A DNA stretch of 64,000 bases, from the NCBI GenBank assembly GCA_910578735.1, contig CAJTSQ010000005.1, forward strand, positions 17,632 to 81,631, in the 5' to 3' direction. The DNA comes from an uncultured Oscillospiraceae bacterium (lineage in GTDB: Bacteria > Bacillota > Clostridia > Oscillospirales > Oscillospiraceae). Shown here one piece after another: positions 8,847 to 16,769 of this stretch. The position numbers and the translations under genes were made by a program. The notes beneath the pieces are model-generated. The model ran no database searches, was not told the DNA's origin, and saw nothing but the letters and a program-made list of their open reading frames with translations. How positions within the stretch are numbered: the stretch's first letter is position 1; every line of letters begins with the position of its first letter.

Positions 8847-9983
8847 TCACACTTCCGCATAGTTGCCCAGGAACTGGAACTGGGCGCAGGAGCGTTCCAT
8901 CTCCTCCAGACAAGCCCGGACGCTGGGATCCTTTACGCTGGCCTCCAGCTCCAGGAAGAAAATGAATTCAAAGTCGCTCCCCGCCACGGGGCAGGACTCC
9001 AGCTTAGTCATGTCGATGTCCAAGGCCGCCAGCTTAGACAGCACCTCATACAGGGCCCCCGGCCTGTTGTCCAGGGCGATAATCAGGCTGATTTTGTTGG
9101 CTCCGGCGTAGATGACCGGGTCCTTGGTGACGCAGATGAAGCGGGTATAGTTGTTGTCGCTGTCCTGGATATTGCCGTTGACGCACTCCAGGCCGTAGAG
9201 GGCGGCGCAGGGGTGGGAGGAGATAGCGGCGGCGTGAGGATTCCCGCTCTCGGCCACCTGTTTGGCGGCGGCGGCGGTGTTGCCGCAGGGGACCACCTTC
9301 ACGTCCTTCAGCCCGCCCAGGAATTTGGAGCACTGGCCGATAGCCTGCTCGTGGGAGTAAATTTCGGTGATATCCTCCAGCCTGGTCCCGGGCAGGGCCA
9401 GAAGCTCGTGGCGGATGCACAGGCGGGTGGACCGGACCACGCTCAGGTCATGCTCCTGGAGCAGCTGATACACCGCCCGGACGGAGCCGTTGGAGCTGTT
9501 TTCGATGGGCAGCACCCCGAATTTGCACAGACCGGACTCCACGGCGGACACCACCGCCCCGAAGCTTTTTACATAGACGATATTGCCCCGGGGGAACAGC
9601 CGGTCGCAGGCCACCTGGGAGTTGGCCCCCTCCACCCCCTGGCAGGCCACCATCCCCGTCTGGGGAAAGACCTCGCTGTTGGACTCCAGGGAGACTCTCA
9701 CCCGCTCCGCCACCTTGGTGGGGGCGGAGATCAGCTCCGCCTGACGGGACCGGGCCAGCTCGAACAGGGTGGAGTACAGGTGGTAGGCGTACCGCTCCTT
9801 ATCCCCGGCCCGCTGGGTGACCTTGGCCAGAATCTCCCGCTCCCGGGCTCTGTTCAGAATGGGCAGCTTGTGCTCGTTTTTGTAGGCGGCTACCGCCTCG
9901 CTCAGCTCCATGCGCTCCAGGAAGAGCTTCAGCAGCTGGTCGTCTACCGCATCGATCTTGGTACGAATTTCAGAAAGTTCCAT
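8847..9983 (-). CDS. pheA: bifunctional chorismate mutase-prephenate dehydratase (P-protein)
   Basis: 378 residues in three parts: AroQ-type chorismate mutase (1-90), prephenate dehydratase (about 105-285, with GVEGANSQ, ENSSNGSV and the catalytic TRF in NNYTRF), and a C-terminal ACT domain (about 295-375). It makes prephenate from chorismate and then phenylpyruvate, the Phe branch. The ACT domain has the GAL motif (RPGALYEV), but the usual ESRP Phe-binding motif reads ESCP, so feedback control by Phe may be altered. Its start overlaps the end of aroC by 14 nt. Confidence 0.95.
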   Translation of the reverse strand: MELSEIRTKIDAVDDQLLKLFLERMELSEAVAAYKNEHKLPILNRAREREILAKVTQRAGDKERYAYHLYSTLFELARSRQAELISAPTKVAERVRVSLESNSEVFPQTGMVACQGVEGANSQVACDRLFPRGNIVYVKSFGAVVSAVESGLCKFGVLPIENSSNGSVRAVYQLLQEHDLSVVRSTRLCIRHELLALPGTRLEDITEIYSHEQAIGQCSKFLGGLKDVKVVPCGNTAAAAKQVAESGNPHAAAISSHPCAALYGLECVNGNIQDSDNNYTRFICVTKDPVIYAGANKISLIIALDNRPGALYEVLSKLAALDIDMTKLESCPVAGSDFEFIFFLELEASVKDPSVRACLEEMERSCAQFQFLGNYAEV

Positions 9984-11061
9984 GATTTCCCTCCAACAGT
10001 AAGTCTAACAGTACAGTGGCCGTCACCGCCTCCACCACCGGGACGGCCCGATGGGCAATACAGGGGTCGTGGCGGCCGTGGATTTGCAGTTGAGCGTCCT
10101 CCAGCTTCGAAAGGCTGACGGTCTGCTGTTCCTTGGCAATGGACGCGGTGGGCTTGACAGCCACCCGCAGGGTCAGCGGCATTCCCGTGGTGATCCCGCC
10201 CAAAATGCCGCCGGCGTTGTTGCTGACGGCAGCAATTCTGCCGTTCTCCACTGTAAAGGGGTCGTTGTTCTCCGAGCCCCGGCGGGCAGCGGCGTTAAAT
10301 CCTGCGCCGAACTCCACCCCCTTGACGGCGGGGATGCCGAACAGCGCCGCCGCCAGACGGTTCTCCACCCCGTCAAACATGGGGTCACCCAGCCCGGCGG
10401 GCAGGCCGATGGCGGCGCACTCGATTACGCCTCCCACGCTGTCCAGCACGTTTTTCGCCGCCAGGATCACATCCTGCATCCGGGCCCCGGAGGCATCGTC
10501 CAGAGCCGGGAAGGGCTTTGCGGCAATTTCCTCAAACAGCTCCCTTGTGGGGAACAGGGGGAAATGTTCGTCACAGACCGTACCCACAGAATCCAGGTGG
10601 GCCCCCACGCAGACCCCCCGCCGGGCCAGAATCTGCTTGGCAATCCCTCCGGCGATGCACAGGGGGGCGGTGAGCCGCCCGGAGAAGTGTCCCCCGCCCC
10701 GCATGTCGGCGTGGCCCTTCCACTTCACCCAGGCGGTGTAGTCGGCGTGGCCGGGGCGGGGCTTGTCCGCCAGCTCCGCGTAGTCCTTGGAGTGCTGGTC
10801 GCTGTTGCGGATGACGGCGCACAGGGGCGAGCCGCAGGTTTTGCCGTTCTCCAGCCCGGAGAGAAATTCCGGCACGTCCCCCTCGTTTCGGGCGGTGGAC
10901 AGGGGGCTTTTCCCCGGCCTGCGCCGGTCCAGGAAGCGCTGGAGCTCCTCCAGGTCGATGCTCTCCCCGGCGGGCAGGCCGTCGATATTCACCCCAATGG
11001 CTTTCCCGTGGGACTGACCAAAGACGGACACCTTTAAAATTTTTCCAAACTCAGAGGACAT
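9970..11061 (-). CDS. aroC: chorismate synthase
   Basis: 363-residue FMN-dependent chorismate synthase converting EPSP to chorismate. Visible motifs are FGQSHG near the N-terminus, RPGHADYT, and RGGGHFSGR for flavin and substrate binding; the ARxS-type signature is seen in RRPGKSPLSTARNEGD. I chose the ATG at 11061 (MSSEFGK) rather than the upstream in-frame ATG at 11121: it gives the usual family length and overlaps the end of aroA by 11 nt, as expected for a coupled operon gene. Confidence 0.95.
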   Translation of the reverse strand: MSSEFGKILKVSVFGQSHGKAIGVNIDGLPAGESIDLEELQRFLDRRRPGKSPLSTARNEGDVPEFLSGLENGKTCGSPLCAVIRNSDQHSKDYAELADKPRPGHADYTAWVKWKGHADMRGGGHFSGRLTAPLCIAGGIAKQILARRGVCVGAHLDSVGTVCDEHFPLFPTRELFEEIAAKPFPALDDASGARMQDVILAAKNVLDSVGGVIECAAIGLPAGLGDPMFDGVENRLAAALFGIPAVKGVEFGAGFNAAARRGSENNDPFTVENGRIAAVSNNAGGILGGITTGMPLTLRVAVKPTASIAKEQQTVSLSKLEDAQLQIHGRHDPCIAHRAVPVVEAVTATVLLDLLLEGNHGTF

Positions 11062-12283
11062 CGAATTTCCCTCCCAACCGCTTATACTCTTCCCAGAAAT
11101 TGGGGTAAGATTTGCTGACACACTCCGCCCCCAGGAGGGTGACGGGCTCCCCGCACCGGGTGGCGGCCACGGCGGCCATCATGGCGATCCGGTGGTCGTT
11201 GCAGCAGTCCACGGTGACGCCGCCAGTTAGGCCGTCCCGCCCCCAGATTTTCAGGAAGTCCGGGCCCTCCTCCACCTGAGCGCCCAGGGCGTTGAGGGTC
11301 TGCGCCACGGTAGTCAGCCGGTCGCTCTCCTTCAGCCGCAGGCGGGCGGCGTTGGTCAGGTGGGTGGTCCCGTCGTGGAAGGCCGCCATGACGGCCAGGG
11401 GCGGGAGCAGGTCGGGACAGTCGGAGACGTCAATCTCCACCCTCCGCCCTGTCCCCCAGGCGAAGCTGGCAAAGTGTTCGTCAATCACCCGGTCCCCCTG
11501 AATGGAGCGGTCGTTCAGGCCGGTGATCTCCACCGGAATGCCCAGCGATCCGGCTGCCATCCAGAACGCCGCCTGAGACCAGTCGGCCTCGATGGTGTAG
11601 TCCCGGGCCGTGCACCACTGGTCCCCCGGAACGAGAAACCGCTCATAATTCTGATTCTCTATGGTGATTCCAAAGTCCTTCAGCACGTCCAGCGTCATGT
11701 CCACATACCCTTTGGACTCCAGCGGTGAGGTGAGGACAATCCGGCTCTCCCACTCCATCAGTGGCAGGGCGTAAAGCAGTCCGGTGACGAACTGGCTGGA
11801 CACGTTGCCGGGCAGGCGGTACTCCCCGGCGTTCCACTCCCCCTGAATGGTGAGGACGCCGTCCTTTTGTTCGTAGGAAATCCCCTTCTCGTCAAAGATG
11901 TCGAAGTAGGGCTGTTGGGGCCGCTCCATCAGCCGGCCCCGGCCGGTAAAGACGCCGCCGTTGTTCAGCGTCAGCGCCAGGGGAATCAGAAAGCGGAGGG
12001 TGGAGCCGGACTCCCCGCAGTCCAGATAAGGCAGCCCAGCGGTGTCCCACTCCCGGCTCCAGACCCCGCTGATCCGCAGGCGGTCTCCTTCCTGTTCCCA
12101 CCCGCCGCCCAGAGCGCTGATACAGCGCAGGGTGGCCTCGATGTCCTGGGAGAGGGCCACATTTTGAAGGGTGCTGGTCCCGTTGGTCAGCGCGGCGGCC
12201 AGGATGGCCCGGTGGGCCATGGACTTGCTGGGGGGCGGGGTGACGGTCCCCTCCAGGGGGCCGGGGGTGATGCGAATATCCAT
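11051..12283 (-). CDS. aroA: 3-phosphoshikimate 1-carboxyvinyltransferase (EPSP synthase)
   Basis: 410-residue EPSP synthase joining PEP to shikimate-3-phosphate. Substrate-binding PSKSMAHRA near the start, CGESGSTLRF (the PEP/glyphosate loop), DCPDLLPPLAV, LRLKESDRL and DHRIAMM are all present. The loop reads SGSTLRF where E. coli has AGTAMRP, the form common in Clostridia. The ATG at 12283 is chosen because GGGAGG lies just upstream and the gene then begins 2 nt after the aroB stop; an in-frame ATG at 12298 would overlap aroB and lacks a ribosome site. Confidence 0.95.
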   Translation of the reverse strand: MDIRITPGPLEGTVTPPPSKSMAHRAILAAALTNGTSTLQNVALSQDIEATLRCISALGGGWEQEGDRLRISGVWSREWDTAGLPYLDCGESGSTLRFLIPLALTLNNGGVFTGRGRLMERPQQPYFDIFDEKGISYEQKDGVLTIQGEWNAGEYRLPGNVSSQFVTGLLYALPLMEWESRIVLTSPLESKGYVDMTLDVLKDFGITIENQNYERFLVPGDQWCTARDYTIEADWSQAAFWMAAGSLGIPVEITGLNDRSIQGDRVIDEHFASFAWGTGRRVEIDVSDCPDLLPPLAVMAAFHDGTTHLTNAARLRLKESDRLTTVAQTLNALGAQVEEGPDFLKIWGRDGLTGGVTVDCCNDHRIAMMAAVAATRCGEPVTLLGAECVSKSYPNFWEEYKRLGGKFDVL

Positions 12284-12285
12284 CA

Positions 12286-13362
12286 CTACCTCCCACACAT
12301 GGCTTCCAGCTGTTCCAACAACCGGTCAAAGGTGACCGGATAGGGGATAGCGTGGCCCAGAGACTCCAGCACAATCAGGTTGATCTTACCCCCCAGATTC
12401 TTCTTATCCCGGAGCACCGCTTTGGTCAGGGTATCCCAGGGGCAGGGGATGTCGATGGGCAGACCATATTTCTTCAAAATATTCTGAATGGGATACACAA
12501 TATCGGGGGTCACGCCCAGGCCGACGCCAATCTGAGCGGCCCAGTTCATCCCGGCGGCCACCCCCTGGCCGTGGGTCCAGGTCTCGTAGTTCCCGGCCAG
12601 TTCAAAGGCATGGCCGATGGTGTGACCGAAGTTGAGCACCATCCGCTCCCCAGTATCCCGCTCGTCAGCCAGGACCACCTTCCGCTTGATATCGCAGCAG
12701 GTGTAGATGACCTCTTCGATGTGCTCTATTACCCCCGCCCGGCCACCGCAGCGGTCCAGCAGGTCAAAAAATGCCCGATCCCGGATACAGCCGTACTTGA
12801 TGACCTCGGCCATACCGTCGGAGAAGGTACGGTCAGACAGGGTACTCAGGCAGTCCGGATCGATAAGCACCAGGCTGGGCTGCCAGAAGGCTCCGGCCAG
12901 ATTCTTTCCGGCGTGGAGGTCGATGGCCACCTTGCCGCCCACAGAGGAGTCCACCTGTGCCAGGAGGGTGGTGGGAATCTGAACATAGTCCACCCCCCGC
13001 AGCAGGGTTGCAGCGGCGAAGCCCGCCAGGTCCCCTACCACGCCACCGCCCAGGGCAGCCACCACGTCGGTGCGGGTCATACCAAATTCCATCAGCTTTT
13101 CCCACAGCATCACCAGCTGTTCGGCGCATTTCGCCCCCTCCCCGGCAGGAACGGTCAGGCTCAGCACCTGGAATCCAGCCTGTTTCAGGCTGTTTGCCAC
13201 CCGCTCCAAATACAGGGGCTGGACGTTGCTGTCGGTGACAACAGCCAGCTTTTGCGCCCGGGGCAGGGTCTCCCGGCACAGCTCCCCCACCCGGTCCAGC
13301 AGACCGAAGCCGATTTTAATATCATAGGGCCGGGAGGTATCCACACGAAGGGTCTTGACCAT
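12286..13362 (-). CDS. aroB: 3-dehydroquinate synthase
   Basis: 358-residue NAD- and metal-dependent cyclase converting DAHP to 3-dehydroquinate. Family motifs are clear: GGGVVGDLAGF, TTLLAQVDSSVGGK, GMAEVIKYG, and FGHTIGHAFE, which carries metal-binding histidines. AAAGGAG precedes the ATG. It lies 21 nt after tyrA and 2 nt before aroA. Length is normal. Confidence 0.96.
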   Translation of the reverse strand: MVKTLRVDTSRPYDIKIGFGLLDRVGELCRETLPRAQKLAVVTDSNVQPLYLERVANSLKQAGFQVLSLTVPAGEGAKCAEQLVMLWEKLMEFGMTRTDVVAALGGGVVGDLAGFAAATLLRGVDYVQIPTTLLAQVDSSVGGKVAIDLHAGKNLAGAFWQPSLVLIDPDCLSTLSDRTFSDGMAEVIKYGCIRDRAFFDLLDRCGGRAGVIEHIEEVIYTCCDIKRKVVLADERDTGERMVLNFGHTIGHAFELAGNYETWTHGQGVAAGMNWAAQIGVGLGVTPDIVYPIQNILKKYGLPIDIPCPWDTLTKAVLRDKKNLGGKINLIVLESLGHAIPYPVTFDRLLEQLEAMCGR

Positions 13363-13383
13363 TACTCTCGCTCCTTTATCTGT

Positions 13384-14220
13384 TTAGTTTCCGCCGGCGG
13401 TGGCCTTCAGCTCCCGGCCCTCCTTGAGGAGGTCGCGGAGCCGCGAGGCGTCCCTCTCCTTCAGCGCGGACCGGTACTCCTCCAGGTGGCCGATGAGTAC
13501 CTCCAGCTCATGGGTGAGGAAATCCGCGTCGTCCAGAAACAGCTCGGTCCACATATCCTCGTCCAGCCGGGCCACCCGGGTCATGTCCCGGAAGCTGCCG
13601 GCGGAGAAGCCCCGCCTCCGCTGGGCCTCCGGCGACTTGACATAGGCGCTGGAGACGATGTGGGCCAGCTGGGAGGTAAAGGCGATAATCCGGTCGTGTT
13701 CCTCGGGCTGGGAGAAGGTAAGCTTGGCAAAGCCCACATCCAGGAAAAAGGCCTGAAGGGTCTCCAGCAGCTTCATATCGGTGCGCTTGTCGGGGGTGAG
13801 GATCATGGAGGCCCCCACGTACAGGTCATCGGTGGAGGCGGTAAAGCCCCCCCGCTCCTTCCCCGCCATGGGGTGTCCGCCGATGTAGGCAAAGCCGTGC
13901 TCTTCGGCGACGGGAGCGATCTGCTCCACCACCACCCGCTTCACCCCACACAGGTCCACCAAAATTGCAGACCTGCTGATCTGAGGGGCGTGGGCCTTGA
14001 CCCAGTCCACCGCCGCCTGGGGCCGGATGGCCACCAGAATCAAATCGCACTGGGGCAGGGTTTCCCCATCCAAGGGGCCGTCAATGGCTCCGCACATCCG
14101 GGCCAGCATCATAGTCTCCTGATCCAGGTCGATGCCGTATACCGTGTGTCCGGTGCGGTTTTTGATGCTCTTGGCCATGGACCCGCCCATCAGGCCCAGG
14201 CCGACAATGCCTACCCTCAT
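13384..14220 (-). CDS. tyrA: prephenate dehydrogenase
   Basis: 278-residue NAD-dependent enzyme that oxidatively decarboxylates prephenate to 4-hydroxyphenylpyruvate, the Tyr branch. The N-terminus VGIVGLGLMGGSMAKS (3-18) is a Rossmann dinucleotide loop, and GGHPMAGKERGG carries the substrate-binding His region. No C-terminal ACT domain is present, so Tyr feedback on the enzyme would have to come from elsewhere. The ATG overlaps the aroF stop (ATGA). Confidence 0.93.
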   Translation of the reverse strand: MRVGIVGLGLMGGSMAKSIKNRTGHTVYGIDLDQETMMLARMCGAIDGPLDGETLPQCDLILVAIRPQAAVDWVKAHAPQISRSAILVDLCGVKRVVVEQIAPVAEEHGFAYIGGHPMAGKERGGFTASTDDLYVGASMILTPDKRTDMKLLETLQAFFLDVGFAKLTFSQPEEHDRIIAFTSQLAHIVSSAYVKSPEAQRRRGFSAGSFRDMTRVARLDEDMWTELFLDDADFLTHELEVLIGHLEEYRSALKERDASRLRDLLKEGRELKATAGGN

Positions 14221-15236
14221 GCCTGCCCCTCCATACCCTGAATGGTGGCGTGGAGGGCCAGCAGTTTCCTGGCCAGAGGATCAAAGGTCTCTGGCTTCAG
14301 GGACTGGGGGCCGTCGCACAGGGCGTGGGCGGGGTCGTTGTGGACCTCGATCTGCAGGCCGTCCGCCCCGGTGGCCACCGCCCCCATGGCCAGCGGCTCC
14401 ACCAGCCAGTACTTTCCGGTGGCGTGGCTGGGGTCCACGATAATGGGCAGGTGGGTCAGCTTGCGCAGCACGGGAATGGCGGCCAGGTCCAGGGTGTTGC
14501 GGGTGTAGCTCTCGAAGGTGCGGATACCCCGCTCGCAGAGGATCACGTTCTCGTTGCCCCCGGCCATGACGTACTCGGCGCTCATCAGCCACTCCTCATA
14601 GGTGGCGGACATCCCCCGCTTAATCATAACCGGCTTGTCCTGATGGCCCACCGCCTTTAAAAGGTCGAAGTTCTGCATGTTCCGGGCGCCGATCTGGATC
14701 ACGTCCACATCCTTGAACAGGGGCAGGTGGGTCACATCCATCAGCTCGGTAACGATGGGCAGGCCGGTCTCCGCCCGGGCGGCCTTCAGGTACTCCAGAC
14801 CGGTCTCCCCCAGCCCCTGGAAGGCGTAGGGGGAGGTGCGGGGCTTAAAGGCGCCCCCCCGGAGCATGGTGGCTCCGCTGGCCTTGACGGCCTTGGCGAT
14901 GGCCACCACCTGCTCCTCGCTCTCCACCGAGCAGGGCCCGGCCATAATGGTCAGGTTGCCGCCGCCGATTTGAGTATTCCCCACCTGGACCACAGTGTCC
15001 TCCGGATGGAATTTCCGGTTGGCGTTCTTGTAGGGCTCCTGGACCCGCTTCACGTCCTCCACAATGTCCAGAGCGGCGATAAGGTCGATGTCAATTTTAG
15101 ACGTGTCGCCCACCAGGCCCAGGATGGTGTTGGCCTCGCCGATGCTGGTGTGGATGGTGATGCCCTTGTCCTGGAGCCAGGTAATCAGGCTGTCCAGCTG
15201 GCCAGGGTTGTGGTCGCGCTTTAAAATAACAATCAT
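14217..15236 (-). CDS. aroF: 3-deoxy-7-phosphoheptulonate (DAHP) synthase, type I-beta with N-terminal regulatory domain
   Basis: 339-residue enzyme that starts the shikimate pathway by joining PEP and erythrose-4-phosphate. Residues 1-65 form the ferredoxin-like domain known to bind Phe/Tyr in the Thermotoga type enzyme. The barrel carries AGPCSVES, RGGAFKPRTSPY, IGARNMQN and DPSHATG. The ATG at 15236 is chosen for the GAGGAGG sequence just upstream; a longer in-frame start at 15272 lies inside the attenuator terminator. First structural gene of the eight-gene operon controlled by the leader at 15271-15496. Confidence 0.96.
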   Translation of the reverse strand: MIVILKRDHNPGQLDSLITWLQDKGITIHTSIGEANTILGLVGDTSKIDIDLIAALDIVEDVKRVQEPYKNANRKFHPEDTVVQVGNTQIGGGNLTIMAGPCSVESEEQVVAIAKAVKASGATMLRGGAFKPRTSPYAFQGLGETGLEYLKAARAETGLPIVTELMDVTHLPLFKDVDVIQIGARNMQNFDLLKAVGHQDKPVMIKRGMSATYEEWLMSAEYVMAGGNENVILCERGIRTFESYTRNTLDLAAIPVLRKLTHLPIIVDPSHATGKYWLVEPLAMGAVATGADGLQIEVHNDPAHALCDGPQSLKPETFDPLARKLLALHATIQGMEGQA

Positions 15237-15270
15237 TTCAGTTTCCTCCTCAAAAGCAGCAAAATTGTAC

Positions 15271-15301
15271 AAAAAAACCGCAGCCGATTTGGCTGCGGTT
15301 T
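15271..15301 (-). terminator. attenuator terminator upstream of aroF
   Basis: Read on the minus strand, AAACCGCAGCC (15301-15291), loop AAATC, GGCTGCGGTTT, running into a tract of seven T residues ending at 15271. An 11-bp GC-rich stem plus U-tract is a textbook intrinsic terminator, yet it lies 35 nt before the first gene of the operon. Its 5' arm and loop can alternatively pair with 15353-15362. Confidence 0.9.
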
Positions 15302-15335
15302 ATCATGTACATAAGCGGTTTCCACGGAACCGGAA

Positions 15336-15434
15336 TCACATGCACACGCATTCAGCCAAACCGAAACAAGCCTTACCGAAAAAATAGGTAAAGCTAAAGT
15401 AGCGGTATTCAGCATTGCGGCTCATGTTGGTCAT
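15336..15434 (-). CDS. Phe/Tyr-rich leader peptide of the aromatic operon
   Basis: A 32-codon reading frame from ATG (15434) to TGA (15336) with a GAGAGGAA ribosome site nine bases upstream. Residues 10-19 are YRYFSFTYFF, and Phe24 follows: five Phe and three Tyr in 15 residues and no Trp. It lies between the promoter and an intrinsic terminator ahead of aroF. In leader-peptide attenuation a ribosome stalled at codons for a scarce amino acid favours an antiterminator; here Phe or Tyr shortage would allow transcription of the whole shikimate, Phe and Tyr operon. The frame is too small for default gene callers. Function is inference from sequence layout, but every required part is present. Confidence 0.85.
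   Translation of the reverse strand: MTNMSRNAEYRYFSFTYFFGKACFGLAECVCM
15353..15362 (-). promoter_or_regulatory. antiterminator strand of the aromatic attenuator
   Basis: On the minus strand this is GGTTTGGCTG, codons 25-28 of the leader peptide, directly 3' of the aromatic run. It is complementary over ten bases, with one G-U pair, to CAGCCAAATC (15295-15286), the 5' arm and loop of the terminator. Pairing here excludes the terminator. A ribosome stalled on the Tyr/Phe run leaves this strand free, while one that reaches the stop codon passes over it. Confidence 0.75.
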
Positions 15435-15467
15435 GTCGCGGTTCCTCTCTTGTTGAAATCTGTGTAC

Positions 15468-15496
15468 AGCATACCACTTTGCTGCGCAAAAGTGAA
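15468..15496 (-). promoter_or_regulatory. promoter of the aromatic operon
   Basis: -35 TTCACT (15496-15491), 17-bp spacer, -10 TATGCT (15473-15468) preceded by TGG, which makes an extended -10. It would start RNA near 15461, giving a leader of roughly 225 nt that covers the peptide and the terminator. Confidence 0.65.
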
Positions 15497-15568
15497 TTGG
15501 TTTGTTGCACAAATATTCTATTAATTTATTCCGTTTTTTTATCAATTACACACAGCGTCTCACACATC

Positions 15569-16363
15569 TCAGAGGCAGCTTAAAATTGCCTGAGCCACCC
15601 CCTCCTCCCCGTTGGAGGGGGCGAGGCGGGCGGCGGCATCCTTCACATTCCGGGGGGAGTTCCCCATGGCGACAGGCAGGCCGACCACTCGGAAAACGCC
15701 CAGGTCGTTCTCGCTGTCCCCCACGGCGGCGCATTGGTCCAGGGGAATGCCGTACCGGGCGGCGATCACCGCCAAGGCGGTACCCTTGTCCGCCCCGCCT
15801 GCGGTGAGCTCAAAGTCGTGGGTGCTGGAGGTGGTTAAAGTCACATCCGGCAGGGCCATCAGCTCCCCCACCGGAGGACGGGCCCCGCTGATCTCCCCAT
15901 GAATCTTCACCAGGGGCAGCTTATGGGCCTCCATACAGCCCCAAAGGTCCTCTGTTACCGTGGCCGCCTCATGGAAGGCCGGGAAGGGGTAATGTATCTC
16001 TAAAAATTTTTTGTATGCCGGTTCTACCAGCACCTCACTTCCGGCAAAGATCATCAGCTGGACATCCCAGCTCAGGCACAGCTCCAGCGCCCGGCGGGCG
16101 GAGGACTCAGGCACCTCCCATTGGCGGATCGTCCGCCCGGTCTCCCCGTCCACCACCAGCCCGCCGCCAGCCCCGGACACCAGCAGGTCGCACCCCGCCT
16201 CCCGGGCGAAGAAGACCCCCTCCTGAGCGGGCCGCCCGGTGTTGACCACCACCCGCAGCCCGGCGGCCCTCGCCTTTGCGATGGCCGCCTTGGAGGCGGC
16301 GGTAATCTGACCCTCGGGGTCTAAAAGGGTGCCGTCCAGGTCCAGAGAAATCAGTTTTATCAC
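15569..16363 (-). CDS. Cof-type HAD-IIB family phosphatase
   Basis: 264-residue haloacid-dehalogenase hydrolase. Motif I is DLDGTLLDPEG (8-18) with the nucleophile Asp, motif II lies near NTGRP, motif III uses Lys in ADKGTAL, and motif IV is GDSENDL. The large C2-type cap between motifs marks it as HAD-IIB (Cof/YidA), sugar-phosphate or nucleotide phosphatases with loose specificity. GTG start 4 nt after the SdpI-like gene with no clear ribosome site, so translation probably depends on coupling. Confidence 0.88.
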   Translation of the reverse strand: MIKLISLDLDGTLLDPEGQITAASKAAIAKARAAGLRVVVNTGRPAQEGVFFAREAGCDLLVSGAGGGLVVDGETGRTIRQWEVPESSARRALELCLSWDVQLMIFAGSEVLVEPAYKKFLEIHYPFPAFHEAATVTEDLWGCMEAHKLPLVKIHGEISGARPPVGELMALPDVTLTTSSTHDFELTAGGADKGTALAVIAARYGIPLDQCAAVGDSENDLGVFRVVGLPVAMGNSPRNVKDAAARLAPSNGEEGVAQAILSCL

Positions 16364-16367
16364 AAAA

Positions 16368-16769
16368 TCAGTCCGTTTCTGTCTTTCTTTTTCCGTGTTT
16401 GTCGAAGCTTTTCTTCAGCGCCCACTCCACCACCGCGACAGAGCCCAGCATGGGAATCAGCTGCCAGAGGCAGATTGCCGCCCCCACAACGCCCACCGTT
16501 GCCACATCCCGCCCCAGCACGAGGAGCAGGGGCAGGGCGGAGGGAATCAGCAGAATTTTGCCCCATTTATACCAGATCTCGCCCATTTTTCTCTGGGCAA
16601 AGTCCCAGGTATCCTGGTTTTTTGAGGACATGGCCGTGCGGTAGCCGTAACCTGGGTTGATTTCCTTGGGCGGATTTTTCATAAACTCCCGGCCGAAGCC
16701 AATCATCACGCCGGGGAGCAGCAGGTCCATGGCCAGCACGAAAATCCAAAACGCAATATTTACCATCAT
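16368..16769 (-). CDS. SdpI-family small membrane protein
   Basis: 133 residues: an N-terminal helix (about 5-25), the conserved segment INPGYGYRTAMSSKNQDTW, then two closely spaced helices. The N-x-x-x-GYRT-x-x-S-x-x-x-x-x-W pattern is the signature of SdpI/YhfL proteins; SdpI itself gives immunity to the SdpC toxin and sequesters its repressor, but most homologues have no assigned role. Two consecutive ATG codons (16769 and 16766) overlap the feoB stop; I use the first. No SdpC-like toxin is visible nearby, so the immunity role is not supported here. Confidence 0.75.
   Translation of the reverse strand: MMVNIAFWIFVLAMDLLLPGVMIGFGREFMKNPPKEINPGYGYRTAMSSKNQDTWDFAQRKMGEIWYKWGKILLIPSALPLLLVLGRDVATVGVVGAAICLWQLIPMLGSVAVVEWALKKSFDKHGKRKTETD

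Noticed and set aside
15437..15445. GGAACCGCG on the minus strand resembles the T-box core sequence before the aromatic operon.
   Set aside because: It is part of the leader-peptide ribosome-site region, lies about 135 nt before the terminator rather than next to it, and there is no room between the promoter near 15468 and this point for a specifier stem.
16368..16769. An SdpABC-type toxin/immunity system.
   Set aside because: Only the SdpI-like protein is present; no SdpC, SdpA/B or SdpR-like genes are nearby.
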